From an uncultured Halomonas sp. (GTDB lineage Bacteria; Pseudomonadota; Gammaproteobacteria; Pseudomonadales; Halomonadaceae), in assembly GCF_947493865.1 (NCBI RefSeq), contig NZ_CANLTC010000018.1, forward strand, positions 1 to 64,000: a DNA stretch of 64,000 nucleotides, in the 5' to 3' direction. This document shows, one piece after another, positions 8,803-17,050 of this stretch. Position numbers and translations under genes: made by a program. How positions within the stretch are numbered: the stretch's first letter is position 1; each line of letters begins with the position of its first letter. The notes beneath the pieces were generated by a model, which saw nothing but the letters and a program-made list of their open reading frames with translations, did not search any database and had not been told where the DNA came from.

Positions 8803-10509
8803 ATGACCTCGACTTCTGTCGCCTCGCCGAGCTTCGGCGAACTGGCACTGCTTCCTGCCGTGCTTTCCGCTCTCGAAACCCTGGGTTATGAAACCCCGTC
8901 GCCGATCCAGGCGCAGACAATTCCTGCGTTGCTGGAAGGCCGTGACATGCTGGGCCAGGCCCAGACCGGTACCGGCAAGACCGCCGCCTTCGCGCTGCCG
9001 ATCCTGTCAAAAATTGAATTGAATCGTCGCGAGCCCCAGGTGCTGGTGCTGGCGCCGACTCGCGAACTGGCTCAGCAGGTGGCGGTTTCGTTCACCAAGT
9101 ACGGCCAGAATCTCAAAGGGTTGGAAGTGGCCAGCCTATGCGGTGGCCAGGAATATCGCGAGCAGCTTGGCGCCTTGCGTCGTGGCGCCCAGGTCATCGT
9201 GGGCACCCCAGGCCGGGTAATCGATCACCTTGATCGTGGTAGCTTGAAGCTCGACGGTCTTTCATCATTGGTGCTCGATGAGGCCGACGAAATGCTGCGC
9301 ATGGGTTTCATCGACGACGTCAAGCGCGTGGTCGCCGATACACCGACCGATGCCCAGCGCGTGTTCTTCTCCGCGACGCTGCCAGCGGAAATCGAGCGCA
9401 TCGTCAATCGTTACCTGGTCGATCCGGTCAAGGTGGCCATCGAATCCAAGGCAGATACTGCCGCCAGCATTGAACAGCGCATGGTACGCGTCGATGGCGG
9501 CGCCAAGATCGAGGCGCTGTCGCGCATTCTTGAAGTCGAGCCGGTGGATGCCGCCATCGTTTTCGTGCGCACCCGGGCTGCCTGTACCACCCTGGTCGAG
9601 CAGCTCACGGCGCGGGGCCTCAACGCTGCAGCCCTGTCCGGGGATCTGGATCAGAGCCTTCGAGAGCGCACCGTGGCGCGCCTCAAGCGCGGCAAGATAG
9701 ACATCCTGGTCGCCACCGACGTGGCCGCCCGTGGTCTCGACGTACCGCGCATCACGCACATCATCAATTACGATCTACCCCAGGACAGTGAAGCCTATAC
9801 CCACCGTATCGGTCGTACCGGTCGCGCGGGTCGCTCCGGCATCGCCATCACCTTTGCCGGCGCTCGTGAGACCCGCAAGGTACGCTGGCTGGAACAGGCC
9901 ACGGGCCAGACACTGACCGATACCGAACTGCCCAATGAAGCAGCGATTCGTGCCCATCGCGACGAGCGCTTCCGGGAAAGAGTCGTGGGTACGCTGACCG
10001 CCGGCGCCGAAGAGCAGCGTGCTGTCATCGAGCGTCTGGTCGCCGAAGGGCATGATCCCATCGAGCTGGCTTGTGCCTTTGCCGCCATGGCCCGCGCCGA
10101 TGAAGCACCGATCGGGCGACTACCCAAGCCGGGTGCCCGCAACGATCGTGAACGCGCACCGCGAGATGGCAAGCCGCCGCGTCGCCGTGAAAGCGGTCCT
10201 TCCGAGGGCATGACCCGCTATCGTGTGGCCGTGGGTCACAAGGATGGCATCAAGCCTGGACAACTGGTGGGAGCATTGGCCAATGAAGGCGGTATCGAAG
10301 GCTCGCGTATCGGTCGGATCGATATTCGCAATGCGTTCTCGGTAGTCGAGCTGCCCAATAGCTTGCCCACCAGCATTCTGGCCAAGATGGCTCGCGCTCG
10401 TGTTGCCGGTCGTCCCCTGGAGATCGCCGAGGACCACGGCGCGCCGGAACGCGCACCGCGTCGTCGTAGCGACGGAGATGCGCCGATTCGTCGTCGCTCT
10501 CAGGCCTAA
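8803..10509 (+). CDS. deaD: ATP-dependent DEAD-box RNA helicase (DeaD/CsdA-like)
   Basis: 568 aa. All helicase motifs are visible in order: Q motif (YETPSPIQAQTIP), I (AQTGTGKT), Ia (PTRELAQQ), Ib (TPGR), II (DEAD in VLDEADEMLRMGF), III (SAT), then the C-terminal RecA domain with VATDVAARGLDVPRI and HRIGRTGRAGR. After a basic linker a DbpA-type RNA-binding domain (RYRVAVGHKDGIKPGQLVGA) occupies about residues 465-540, followed by an Arg-rich tail. It unwinds structured RNA in ribosome assembly and cold adaptation. The ATG at 8803 is preceded by AAGGTG. The long leader suggests post-transcriptional control. Confidence 0.9.
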   Translation: MTSTSVASPSFGELALLPAVLSALETLGYETPSPIQAQTIPALLEGRDMLGQAQTGTGKTAAFALPILSKIELNRREPQVLVLAPTRELAQQVAVSFTKYGQNLKGLEVASLCGGQEYREQLGALRRGAQVIVGTPGRVIDHLDRGSLKLDGLSSLVLDEADEMLRMGFIDDVKRVVADTPTDAQRVFFSATLPAEIERIVNRYLVDPVKVAIESKADTAASIEQRMVRVDGGAKIEALSRILEVEPVDAAIVFVRTRAACTTLVEQLTARGLNAAALSGDLDQSLRERTVARLKRGKIDILVATDVAARGLDVPRITHIINYDLPQDSEAYTHRIGRTGRAGRSGIAITFAGARETRKVRWLEQATGQTLTDTELPNEAAIRAHRDERFRERVVGTLTAGAEEQRAVIERLVAEGHDPIELACAFAAMARADEAPIGRLPKPGARNDRERAPRDGKPPRRRESGPSEGMTRYRVAVGHKDGIKPGQLVGALANEGGIEGSRIGRIDIRNAFSVVELPNSLPTSILAKMARARVAGRPLEIAEDHGAPERAPRRRSDGDAPIRRRSQA

Positions 10510-10541
10510 GCTTCACCCGCGATAAAACAGCAGTAACAGTC

Positions 10542-10570
10542 ACAGGCCGGGGCGTTTCGCTCCGGCCTGT
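10542..10570 (+). terminator. Terminator of the helicase gene
   Basis: Nine-base arms (10542-10550 and 10562-10570) enclose an eleven-base loop that can extend the stem slightly. Only a weak T stretch follows. It separates deaD from the next transporter gene. Confidence 0.6.
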
Positions 10571-10618
10571 TGCGTTTCGTAGCGCTTGATAATTCAACTG
10601 ACAGGAGAAAAGAAAGCT

Positions 10619-11659
10619 ATGTGGCGGTCTTTGCCGTGGCGTTTACGCGGCTATCTGATTACCGGGGCAGGGGTGTTGCTGCTCTCACCGGATGCTTTGT
10701 TCGTCAAGGCCACCGAGGTGGATGTGGCCACCTTCATGTTCTGGCGGGCATTGTTGTTGGGCCTGGTGCTTTCTCTGGTAGCGGGCTTGCGTTATGGACG
10801 TAAGCTACCGGCGGCGATTCGTGCCTGCGGACCCGCTGCCTGGCTCTGCCCGTTGGGATTTGCCGCCAGTGCCTGGGCCTTTGTCGTCGCGGCCCGTCTG
10901 ACCGCAGCGGGCAACGTGTTGGTGATGTTGAATCTGGCACCGCTGGTGGCGGGACTCATCGGCATGCTCTTTTTTGGTCAGCGTCTTCGTCTTCAGACTT
11001 GGATAGTCATTGGGCTGTGCGTGTCCGGTGCCAGCCTGATGGCTGCCGGAGAGCTGGGGCAAGGAAGTGCGCTGGGTCTGTTCGTGGCGCTGATAGCACC
11101 CGTGGCCGTTGCCATCAACACCACCGTGGCCAGCGCCCAGCGCGGGCAGTCTCACTCCCGCCGCGGAGTGGATACCACGGTCATCCTGCCGCTGGGCTGT
11201 CTGGCGATGCTGCTGCCGGCGCTCGCGCTGGGCGGGGCACAGATACCTCCGATGGAGGATCTCACACGCCTGGTGTGGATGGGACTCGTGTTCTTGCCGG
11301 GCGCCTATTTCCTGATCCAGACCGGCACGCGCTATCTGCCCGGGGCCGAGGTGGGGTTGGTGATGCTGCTCGAAACCCTGATTGGTACCTTGCTGGTCTG
11401 GTGGTGGGTGGGAGAAGTGCCGCCCCCGTTGGCTTTTGTGGGCGGTGGCATCATCCTTTCGGCGATGCTGGGCGGCAGCCTTCGAGACCTGCATCGCCAA
11501 CGGCGTAAAGTCGCGGCGGGCGCTCCAGACCCTCAGGGTTTGCTCGACGAAGCGCTCGAAAAGCAGCAGGCAACGGCCGACGCTCGCATAAGAAGAACCC
11601 GAGATATTACAAGGGTAAGATTTATTCGGCCGTCAGGTGATCGCCCAGGCGGCGCATGA
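10619..11659 (+). CDS. EamA (drug/metabolite) family transporter
   Basis: 346 aa with ten predicted helices from about residue 10 to 300, then a hydrophilic, basic tail of about 45 residues that is unusual for the family. The start at 10619 is preceded by AGGAGA eleven bases upstream. It should be an inner-membrane exporter of unknown substrate, unrelated in sequence to the EamA protein at 2161-3006. Its 3' end overlaps the convergent argE gene by 38 bp, so the C-terminal tail may have grown by loss of an earlier stop. Confidence 0.82.
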   Translation: MWRSLPWRLRGYLITGAGVLLLSPDALFVKATEVDVATFMFWRALLLGLVLSLVAGLRYGRKLPAAIRACGPAAWLCPLGFAASAWAFVVAARLTAAGNVLVMLNLAPLVAGLIGMLFFGQRLRLQTWIVIGLCVSGASLMAAGELGQGSALGLFVALIAPVAVAINTTVASAQRGQSHSRRGVDTTVILPLGCLAMLLPALALGGAQIPPMEDLTRLVWMGLVFLPGAYFLIQTGTRYLPGAEVGLVMLLETLIGTLLVWWWVGEVPPPLAFVGGGIILSAMLGGSLRDLHRQRRKVAAGAPDPQGLLDEALEKQQATADARIRRTRDITRVRFIRPSGDRPGGA

Positions 11660-12779
11660 AGTCGCCTCCAGCCTCGAGCTGGGTCACCTCGATGTATTCG
11701 TCCGGCTGGTGGGCCTGACTGATACTGCCAGGCCCGCAGATCACCGTGGAAAGCCCGGCGCGCTGGAACTGGCCGCCTTCGGTGGCGTAGGCCACGGCCT
11801 CGCTATCACGCGCGCCGAGTAGCGCATGGCATAGGCTCAGCGCCTCGCGGTTGTCGCGATCCGCCAGCGCCGGCACTGTCTCGATCAGCTTCTCGGTACG
11901 GATACTGACCTGCGGCGCGCGCTGCTTGAGTTCGCGTTCCAGGCCCTCGGCGAAGTTATCGAAGCGAGCCACGACCTCATCGAAACCGTCCTGGGGCAGG
12001 TGGCGGATCTCCCAGTCGAACTGGCACTCCCGGGCCATGATGTTGATCGCCGTGCCGCCCTGAATCTTGCCCACATGCAGGCTGGAGTGAGCGACGTTGA
12101 AGGCCTCGTCGACCCGGCCCTCGCCGCGCAGCTCGCTCATGATGTCCTCGATCTTCGTCACCAGGCGCGCGGCGACATGGATCGCCGAGACCCCCTGATT
12201 GACCTGGCTCGAATGCGCCTCGCGGCCGGTGACCGTGGTGCGCAGGGTGGTGATGCCCTTCTGGGCGACCACCGGCGCCATCAGCGTGGGTTCGCCAATA
12301 ATGACTGCTGCTGGGCGCGGATAATCCGCCATCAGGCGCTCGATCAGGCGCGGCGCCCCCAGGCAGCCGACTTCCTCGTCATAAGAAAAAGCCAGTATGA
12401 TCGGCCGTTCGAGGTTCTGCTCGATCCAGACCGGTACCTGAGCAAGGGCGCAAGCAATAAAGCCCTTCATGTCACACGTGCCGCGACCATAGAGGCGGCC
12501 ATCACCTTTGTCGGTCAACGTGAAGGGATCGCTCGTCCAGGGCTGGCCATCCACCGGCACCACGTCGGTGTGCCCGGACAGCACCACGCCACCGGCAACC
12601 TCCGGGCCGATACGTGCCAGCAGGTTGGCCTTGCTGCCATCGTCATTCTCGACGCGCGTGTGGGGCACGCCGTACTCGTCTAGATAGTGCTCGATGAACT
12701 CGATTAGCTTGAGGTTGGAGTCCCGCGAGACGGTGGCATGGCCGACCAGTGTTTCGAGCAGTTGTTGTGCGGATGGCAT
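11622..12779 (-). CDS. argE: Acetylornithine deacetylase (M20 family)
   Basis: 385 aa. Metal-site motifs of the M20/ArgE group are present: SGHTDVVPVDGQPW (about 68-81), GTCDMKG (about 99-105) and YDEEVGCLGAP (about 133-143). A dimerisation lid lies in the middle and the C-terminal GPGSISQAHQPDEYI holds the last zinc His. It hydrolyses N-acetylornithine to ornithine in arginine synthesis. It is a single gene, convergent with the EamA transporter and divergent from higB. Other M20 deacylases are possible, but the GPG-x-AHQPDE ending strongly favours ArgE. Confidence 0.88.
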   Translation of the reverse strand: MPSAQQLLETLVGHATVSRDSNLKLIEFIEHYLDEYGVPHTRVENDDGSKANLLARIGPEVAGGVVLSGHTDVVPVDGQPWTSDPFTLTDKGDGRLYGRGTCDMKGFIACALAQVPVWIEQNLERPIILAFSYDEEVGCLGAPRLIERLMADYPRPAAVIIGEPTLMAPVVAQKGITTLRTTVTGREAHSSQVNQGVSAIHVAARLVTKIEDIMSELRGEGRVDEAFNVAHSSLHVGKIQGGTAINIMARECQFDWEIRHLPQDGFDEVVARFDNFAEGLERELKQRAPQVSIRTEKLIETVPALADRDNREALSLCHALLGARDSEAVAYATEGGQFQRAGLSTVICGPGSISQAHQPDEYIEVTQLEAGGDFMRRLGDHLTAE

Positions 12780-12888
12780 GGAGGCTCCCTATCCAGATGC
12801 GGTATGGCTCAAGCCTAGCATGTTGGCGTTCGGTGGGCGTGCCAAAGTAGCTATTGATGCGCGATGCGCAACACGCTAAGATTTCCCA

Positions 12889-13167
12889 ATGATTAAATCA
12901 TTCCGGCACAAGGGATTGAGACGGTTCTACTCGACTGGCAGTACCGCTGGGATACGCGCTGACCACGCCAAGAAGCTGCGCATGCAGCTCGCGGCCCTCG
13001 ATACTGCCATGTCAGTGGATGACATGGATATTCCCGGCTTTCGTCTCCATTCCCTGAAAGGAAAAGATAAAGGACGCTGGTCAATTTGGGTCAACGGCAA
13101 TTGGCGCATGACGTTCGAATTTCGGGAAGGAAACGCCTATGTGCTTGATTACGAGGATTACCACTGA
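12889..13167 (+). CDS. higB: HigB-type toxin (RelE superfamily)
   Basis: 92 aa. It begins MIKSFRHKGLRRFYSTG and ends RMTFEFREGNAYVLDYEDYH, the pattern of HigB/plasmid-maintenance killer proteins, which cut mRNA at the ribosome. The core WSIWVNGNWRMTFEF corresponds to the usual RYSIRINDQWRICF region. Toxin precedes antitoxin, as is normal for higBA, and the stop overlaps the antitoxin start by one base (TGATG). Both genes appear intact. Confidence 0.9.
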   Translation: MIKSFRHKGLRRFYSTGSTAGIRADHAKKLRMQLAALDTAMSVDDMDIPGFRLHSLKGKDKGRWSIWVNGNWRMTFEFREGNAYVLDYEDYH

Positions 13168-13460
13168 TGACTATGCATAATCCACCTCATCCTGGCGAGT
13201 TCATTCGGGACGTTTATCTGAAGCCTTTCGGCATCAGTTCGCGTCAGCTCGCTACGAGTCTGGGGGTTTCGCCCTCCACCTTGTCTCGATTGCTCAAAGG
13301 GGATAGTGGCATAAGCCCTGAAATGTCCTTGCGGCTGGCAAAGGTTCTTGGGCGCTCTCCGGAAAGCTGGCTGACGATGCAGGACATGTACGATCTTTGG
13401 ATGGCTCGTAAAACGGTCAACCTGGATGATGTTCATCCATTGGACTTCGAAGTGGCTTAA
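13167..13460 (+). CDS. higA: HigA-type antitoxin (XRE family)
   Basis: 97 aa. It opens with the family hallmark HNPPHPGEFIRDVYLKP, followed by an XRE helix-turn-helix (SSRQLATSLGVSPSTLSRLLKG, about residues 24-46) and the usual tail SWLTMQDMYDLWMARK. It binds HigB and represses the operon promoter, which should lie in the 109 bp upstream of higB. Coupled to higB by a one-base overlap. Confidence 0.9.
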   Translation: MTMHNPPHPGEFIRDVYLKPFGISSRQLATSLGVSPSTLSRLLKGDSGISPEMSLRLAKVLGRSPESWLTMQDMYDLWMARKTVNLDDVHPLDFEVA

Positions 13461-13483
13461 GGTGGGTTGAGCGTCGGTTCATA

Positions 13484-13632
13484 GCCCTCCGGGCGCCAAA
13501 AGCGCTGGCCTACACAGATGGCCTGGGTCAGGAAGAGTTCATCGCTAACGATCTCACCTATGATGCCACCCTGCGCAATCTGGAATTGATCGGGGAGGCG
13601 GCTACCCGAATCCCTATGTGGGATGGGCAGGT
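13484..13632 (+). pseudogene. Decayed HepT (DUF86) fragment
   Basis: Translating from 13484 gives a stretch containing ALAYTDGLGQEEFIAND and then LTYDATLRNLELIGEAATRIP, which is the N-terminal half of a HepT-like HEPN toxin. There is no start codon or ribosome site, and the catalytic R-x4-H-x-Y half is absent. It is not the same sequence as the intact hepT at 3620-3970. It is a remnant left behind higBA, about 360 bp before the Fic gene. Confidence 0.75.
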
Positions 13633-13738
13633 GTATGCCGGGTCACCGACATGTTCACGAAATGCCGGTTTTTCGACACGTTCTCTGGAGATGTCGATGG
13701 TGTCGACATATGCCAACCTGTGCTTTAGCCAGCCCGGG

Positions 13739-13771
13739 AAATTAAAATAAGATCGATCTTTATTTTAATTT
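13739..13771. promoter_or_regulatory. AT-rich inverted repeat, candidate operator (distal)
   Basis: Arms built on AAATTAAAATAA and TTATTTTAATTT meet at GATCGATC, with one unpaired base. It lies about 70 bp before the Fic start codon. It contains the same TTAAAATA-type half-site as the next repeat, which suggests a pair of operator sites for one regulator. Confidence 0.5.
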
Positions 13772-13781
13772 AAGCGATAGT

Positions 13782-13808
13782 TTAAAATAGTCTCCGTCAC
13801 TATTTTAA
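13782..13808. promoter_or_regulatory. Perfect inverted repeat, candidate operator (proximal)
   Basis: TTAAAATAGT and its exact complement ACTATTTTAA are separated by seven bases. It ends 34 bp before the Fic start codon, in the promoter zone. The Fic protein has a C-terminal winged-helix-like segment and may regulate itself here; that is inference. Confidence 0.55.
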
Positions 13809-13842
13809 CGGAGCGCCGCCTTCGGCGTGCGGATACGTCATT

Positions 13843-15003
13843 ATGAAGCGCGGAATTACAGGCCGCTACGTGGCCAGTATTGCCGGCGGGGTTCGTTGCC
13901 AAGCCTTCGTCCCCGATCCGCTACCCCCTCAGCCACCTCTTGCACTGGGTGGCAAACTCCTGCAACGCATCAATCAGGCCATGCTGGCGCTCGGTCGTCT
14001 CGACGCTATCAGCACTCTGCTGCCCGATGCCTCGCTGTTTCTTTACAGCTATGTGCGCAAGGAAGCAGTTATGTCGTCGCAGATCGAGGGCACCCAGTCC
14101 TCGCTCAGCGATCTGATGCTCTACGAAATGTCGGGCATGCCAGGCGTACCCATGGATGACGTACAGGAAGTCTCCTGCTACGTGAACGCCTTGACGCTGG
14201 GCGTGCAGCGCATACGCGAGGGCTTTCCCATCAGTCATCGGCTGGCGATGGAGGTGCATACGGCATTGATGACCTCTGGCCGTGGTATCAATCGCGGCCC
14301 CGGCGAATTCCGCAGCAATCAAGTATGGTTGGGCGGCCACCGTCCCGACGAGGCCGTCTTCGTTCCGCCCCCTCCCCAGTATCTGGCAGAGTGCTGGGCG
14401 GCGCTCGAGCGCTTCATCAACGACATCCCCGAGGCCACCGACCCGCTGATCAAGGCGGCGCTGACCCATGTCCAGTTCGAGACCATTCACCCCTTCATGG
14501 ATGGCAACGGACGGCTGGGGCGACTACTCATTCCGCTGATCCTGGTCGAGGCGGGCATCCTCAGCGAACCTTTGCTCTACCTCTCGGTGTTCTTCAAGAA
14601 GCATCGCCAGGTCTACTACGAACGGTTGCAGCAGGTGCGCATCACCGGCGACTGGGAGACCTGGCTGCTGTTCTTCGTGGATGCCGTGGCGGACACTGCT
14701 ACTCAGGCGATCGCGACTGCCCAGCGGCTCAACCAATTGCGCGAGCAGGACAAGGCCCGCCTCGCTGAACTAGGCCGCCAGGCCGGCTCGGCGGGACTAG
14801 TGCTCGATGCCCTGTTCCAGCAGCCGATCGCCAATATCGCCCACCTTTGCGTATGCACAGGGCTTACTCCAGCCACGGTGGGCAAGTTATTGAGTACCAT
14901 GGAAAGGAGGTTCGATATAGTCCAAGAAATCACCGGGCAGAAGCGCAACCGTATCTTCGCCTATCGTGCCTATATCGACATTCTCAATCAGGACACGCCA
15001 TGA
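13843..15003 (+). CDS. Fic family protein (putative AMPylator) with N-terminal inhibitory motif
   Basis: 386 aa. The Fic motif HPFMDGNGRLGRLLIPL lies at about residues 211-227 and is complete (His, Asp, Asn-Gly, two Arg). Near residue 77 KEAVMSSQIEGTQSSLSD supplies the class II inhibitory S-x3-E-G helix. The C-terminal 90 residues (IANIAHLCVCTGLTPATVGKLLSTME) look like a winged-helix DNA-binding domain. Such proteins transfer AMP to protein Tyr/Thr/Ser. The ribosome site is weak. Two AT-rich inverted repeats lie directly upstream. The gene sits between toxin-antitoxin remnants, so it may act as a toxin-like regulator. Confidence 0.88.
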   Translation: MKRGITGRYVASIAGGVRCQAFVPDPLPPQPPLALGGKLLQRINQAMLALGRLDAISTLLPDASLFLYSYVRKEAVMSSQIEGTQSSLSDLMLYEMSGMPGVPMDDVQEVSCYVNALTLGVQRIREGFPISHRLAMEVHTALMTSGRGINRGPGEFRSNQVWLGGHRPDEAVFVPPPPQYLAECWAALERFINDIPEATDPLIKAALTHVQFETIHPFMDGNGRLGRLLIPLILVEAGILSEPLLYLSVFFKKHRQVYYERLQQVRITGDWETWLLFFVDAVADTATQAIATAQRLNQLREQDKARLAELGRQAGSAGLVLDALFQQPIANIAHLCVCTGLTPATVGKLLSTMERRFDIVQEITGQKRNRIFAYRAYIDILNQDTP

Positions 15004-15089
15004 CTGAGAACAGCCCAAGGCGGATCTGCCAGCAAATGCTGCCAGCACGTTTATCACTGTTAGCCTTCACTTTAAGCCAGGCGTAGAAA

Positions 15090-15890
15090 ATGGAATTTGA
15101 AGATCATTCAAAACCACATATCGAAGACAAAGAAATTGCGGCGGATGTCCGCGATGAGGACCTCTCGAGACATGTGCTAAAGCGTGTTTTCGCCGTTGGG
15201 AAGATTTTTGTTGGAGTGAGTTTTAAGCAATCTGAAATTTCTGATTGCTATTTTTGAAACTGTCGGTTCATTCGTTGTGACTTCACAGGAGCTAATATCA
15301 GCGGCTCCAACTATCGAGGGGCGCAATACGAGGAATGCAAGTTTCAATACTCCACTTGGGAGCATACTCAACTTGATGAGGAGTTCTTAGATAGCTGCCT
15401 ACCAAGTGAAGAAAATTTGGCCCGTGACCTTGTCCGATCCCTTCGGGTTAACTTTGGTCACATTGGTAACTATGCAGCTGTAAATAGAGCTGCATCGATT
15501 GAAGTAGTGCTAACAGGACAGCACCTCTATCACGCGGCCTATTCGAAGCAGTCATACTACCGATCTAAATACAAAGGCTGGGATAGATTCATTCATGCGA
15601 TTCGGCATGCTCGCTGGAAGGCACTTGATCTGCTCTGGGGGAATGGAGAAAGCATATTTCGAATCTTGGTTAGTAGCGCAGCAGTAATATTTATTTGGGC
15701 TGGCATCCTCGCATGGGTTAATCCAATCTTCACATGGCCCCGGTCACTGGTTTCGGTAACTTATGCATTCTGGGGTATCGACGCTTCACCGCCTTTGCCT
15801 AGTCACGAAATTGCTGCTCTGACTGTCATACGATTCATCTTCTTTGGGCTATTCATGGCTATTCTAATCAAGCGGTTGGCAAGACGATGA
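15090..15890 (+). pseudogene. Pentapeptide-repeat protein with C-terminal two-helix pore domain, interrupted by in-frame TGA
   Basis: Reading from the ATG at 15090 gives one continuous 266-codon frame broken only by TGA at 15255-15257 (codon 56). Around the stop the sequence is pentapeptide-repeat-like (ISDCYF, stop, NCRFIRCDFTGANISGSNYRGAQ). The C-terminus has a helix (VSSAAVIFIWAGILAWV), a re-entrant-like segment (SLVSVTYAFWGIDASPP) and a second helix (IAALTVIRFIFFGLFMAIL), the layout of two-helix K+-channel-type pores with a degenerate filter. A TTG at 15417 could start a 157-residue C-terminal product. The stop overlaps the next gene by four bases. Codon use is AT-rich compared with the flanks. 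It is either a disabled gene or one needing readthrough. Confidence 0.6.
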
Positions 15891-16504
15891 ACCACGACAT
15901 TTACGTATTCGGTTCTATTTGCCGAGGAGAAACAACGCCTACTTCAGATGTCGATATTCTTGTGGTTCCCTTTGCGAAAAATTGGGCTCAATATCCACAT
16001 GATTGGAGCGTGTACTCCCCAGAAGTGATCGAAGAATATTTCAAGAAGGGAAGACTATTCGCTTGGCACCTTCATCTCGAGGCTAAGTGTGTGCATTGCT
16101 ATGGCGACCAACCTTTCCTAGCGAGTGTGGGGCCTCCGGCCCCTTACTCAACTATCGCAGATGATATCAATGATTTAGAGGCTTTGCTAAAGGAATCCCT
16201 AAAAGAACTGACGGCTGGTACTAGTAACGTGGTATACGAACTGGGCATTGCTCATACAGCTATTCGGGACATCGCTATGTGCGCATCTTGGGCAATGTTG
16301 GCGCAACCGTGTTTCTCGGCTGATTCACCCTACCGCCTGCCGATTGAGTGTCCACTGGAGTACTCAATTTACAGACAAATTATGCTGGCAAGGCATAGTT
16401 CGACACGAGGTGTAAAATTCGATTTCGATCCGAGTTATGCAGTCCGTGCTGTTACTGAAACTCCATTAGCAAAATGGGTAAATTCTTTGCGAGAAGCGAT
16501 ATGA
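15887..16504 (+). CDS. Nucleotidyltransferase-domain protein of unknown role
   Basis: 205 aa. The N-terminus carries a nucleotidyltransferase motif, FGSICRGETTPTSDVDILV (residues 8-26), with the Gly-Ser and two catalytic Asp residues. The C-terminal half (residues 95-205) is mainly helical, possibly HEPN-like or a substrate domain, but I see no R-x4-6-H catalytic motif. Overlaps of four bases join it to the pore-like gene upstream and the small gene downstream, so the three are translationally coupled. AT-rich codon use suggests transfer. Possible roles are protein or RNA AMPylation, or control of the membrane partner; none is proven. Confidence 0.75.
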   Translation: MNHDIYVFGSICRGETTPTSDVDILVVPFAKNWAQYPHDWSVYSPEVIEEYFKKGRLFAWHLHLEAKCVHCYGDQPFLASVGPPAPYSTIADDINDLEALLKESLKELTAGTSNVVYELGIAHTAIRDIAMCASWAMLAQPCFSADSPYRLPIECPLEYSIYRQIMLARHSSTRGVKFDFDPSYAVRAVTETPLAKWVNSLREAI

Positions 16505-16803
16505 CGAATACCTTTCTAAATAGAGTATCGGCAGAACGTCGTGTACTGACAACGGTAAACAGATGCTTTTCCGGTGTTGAAGAGCTTACTGGGCTGTCTA
16601 GAGCAGCCATATTGCGTTGGCAAACTGCCGTGGGTTTTCATTCAGAAAGCCGGGTCGTTCCCTTGCTTTTTAACCTCGCTGAGCAGTGCCAAAGGCTATC
16701 GGACCGGAGTAATGAAACATTTTTACCCTTGGAGGGAGCTCAAGCTAAAAAAATAGAAGAGCAACTCGGAGAGCTAAAGCAAGAACTCCAAAGATCCCCG
16801 TGA
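16501..16803 (+). CDS. Small helix-turn-helix-like protein
   Basis: 100 aa. Residues 24-45 (FSGVEELTGLSRAAILRWQT) resemble a DNA-binding helix-turn-helix; the C-terminal 25 residues (AKKIEEQLGELKQELQ) form a short coiled coil. I chose the ATG at 16501 because it overlaps the upstream stop as ATGA. It is the last gene of the three-gene operon and may be its regulator or antitoxin. I recognise no family. Confidence 0.55.
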   Translation: MTNTFLNRVSAERRVLTTVNRCFSGVEELTGLSRAAILRWQTAVGFHSESRVVPLLFNLAEQCQRLSDRSNETFLPLEGAQAKKIEEQLGELKQELQRSP

Positions 16804-16884
16804 GGGCTAACAAGTTGCTTCACTCGGAAAAATTACCCGCTGCGCTCCTAATTTCCCGGCGAGCAAAGCATTCAAACTGTCAAA

Positions 16885-16910
16885 AACCCCAGCCCCTTTG
16901 ATGAGGGGTT
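16885..16910 (+). terminator. Weak hairpin after the three-gene operon
   Basis: AACCCC (16885-16890) can pair with GGGGTT (16905-16910). The stem is short and the T-run poor. It is the only hairpin I noticed between the operon and the toxin remnant. Nothing else is recognisable at 16804-17050. Confidence 0.3.
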
Positions 16911-17050
16911 GTGTACGTGAAAACTGAAGAAATCTTGGTGGTGAGGGTGCTGGATTTTTCGAGAGAGCTCTATTTGTAGTTCAAAATTTGATCAAAAAGG
17001 CATCGGCAGTAACCGCCGACCTTTCTCTATAGCCCTGTTGGGATGCAGAC

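Noticed and set aside
15255-15257. Selenocysteine codon at the in-frame TGA
   Set aside because: No convincing bacterial SECIS hairpin directly after the TGA, and the family is not a selenoprotein family; a nonsense mutation is simpler.
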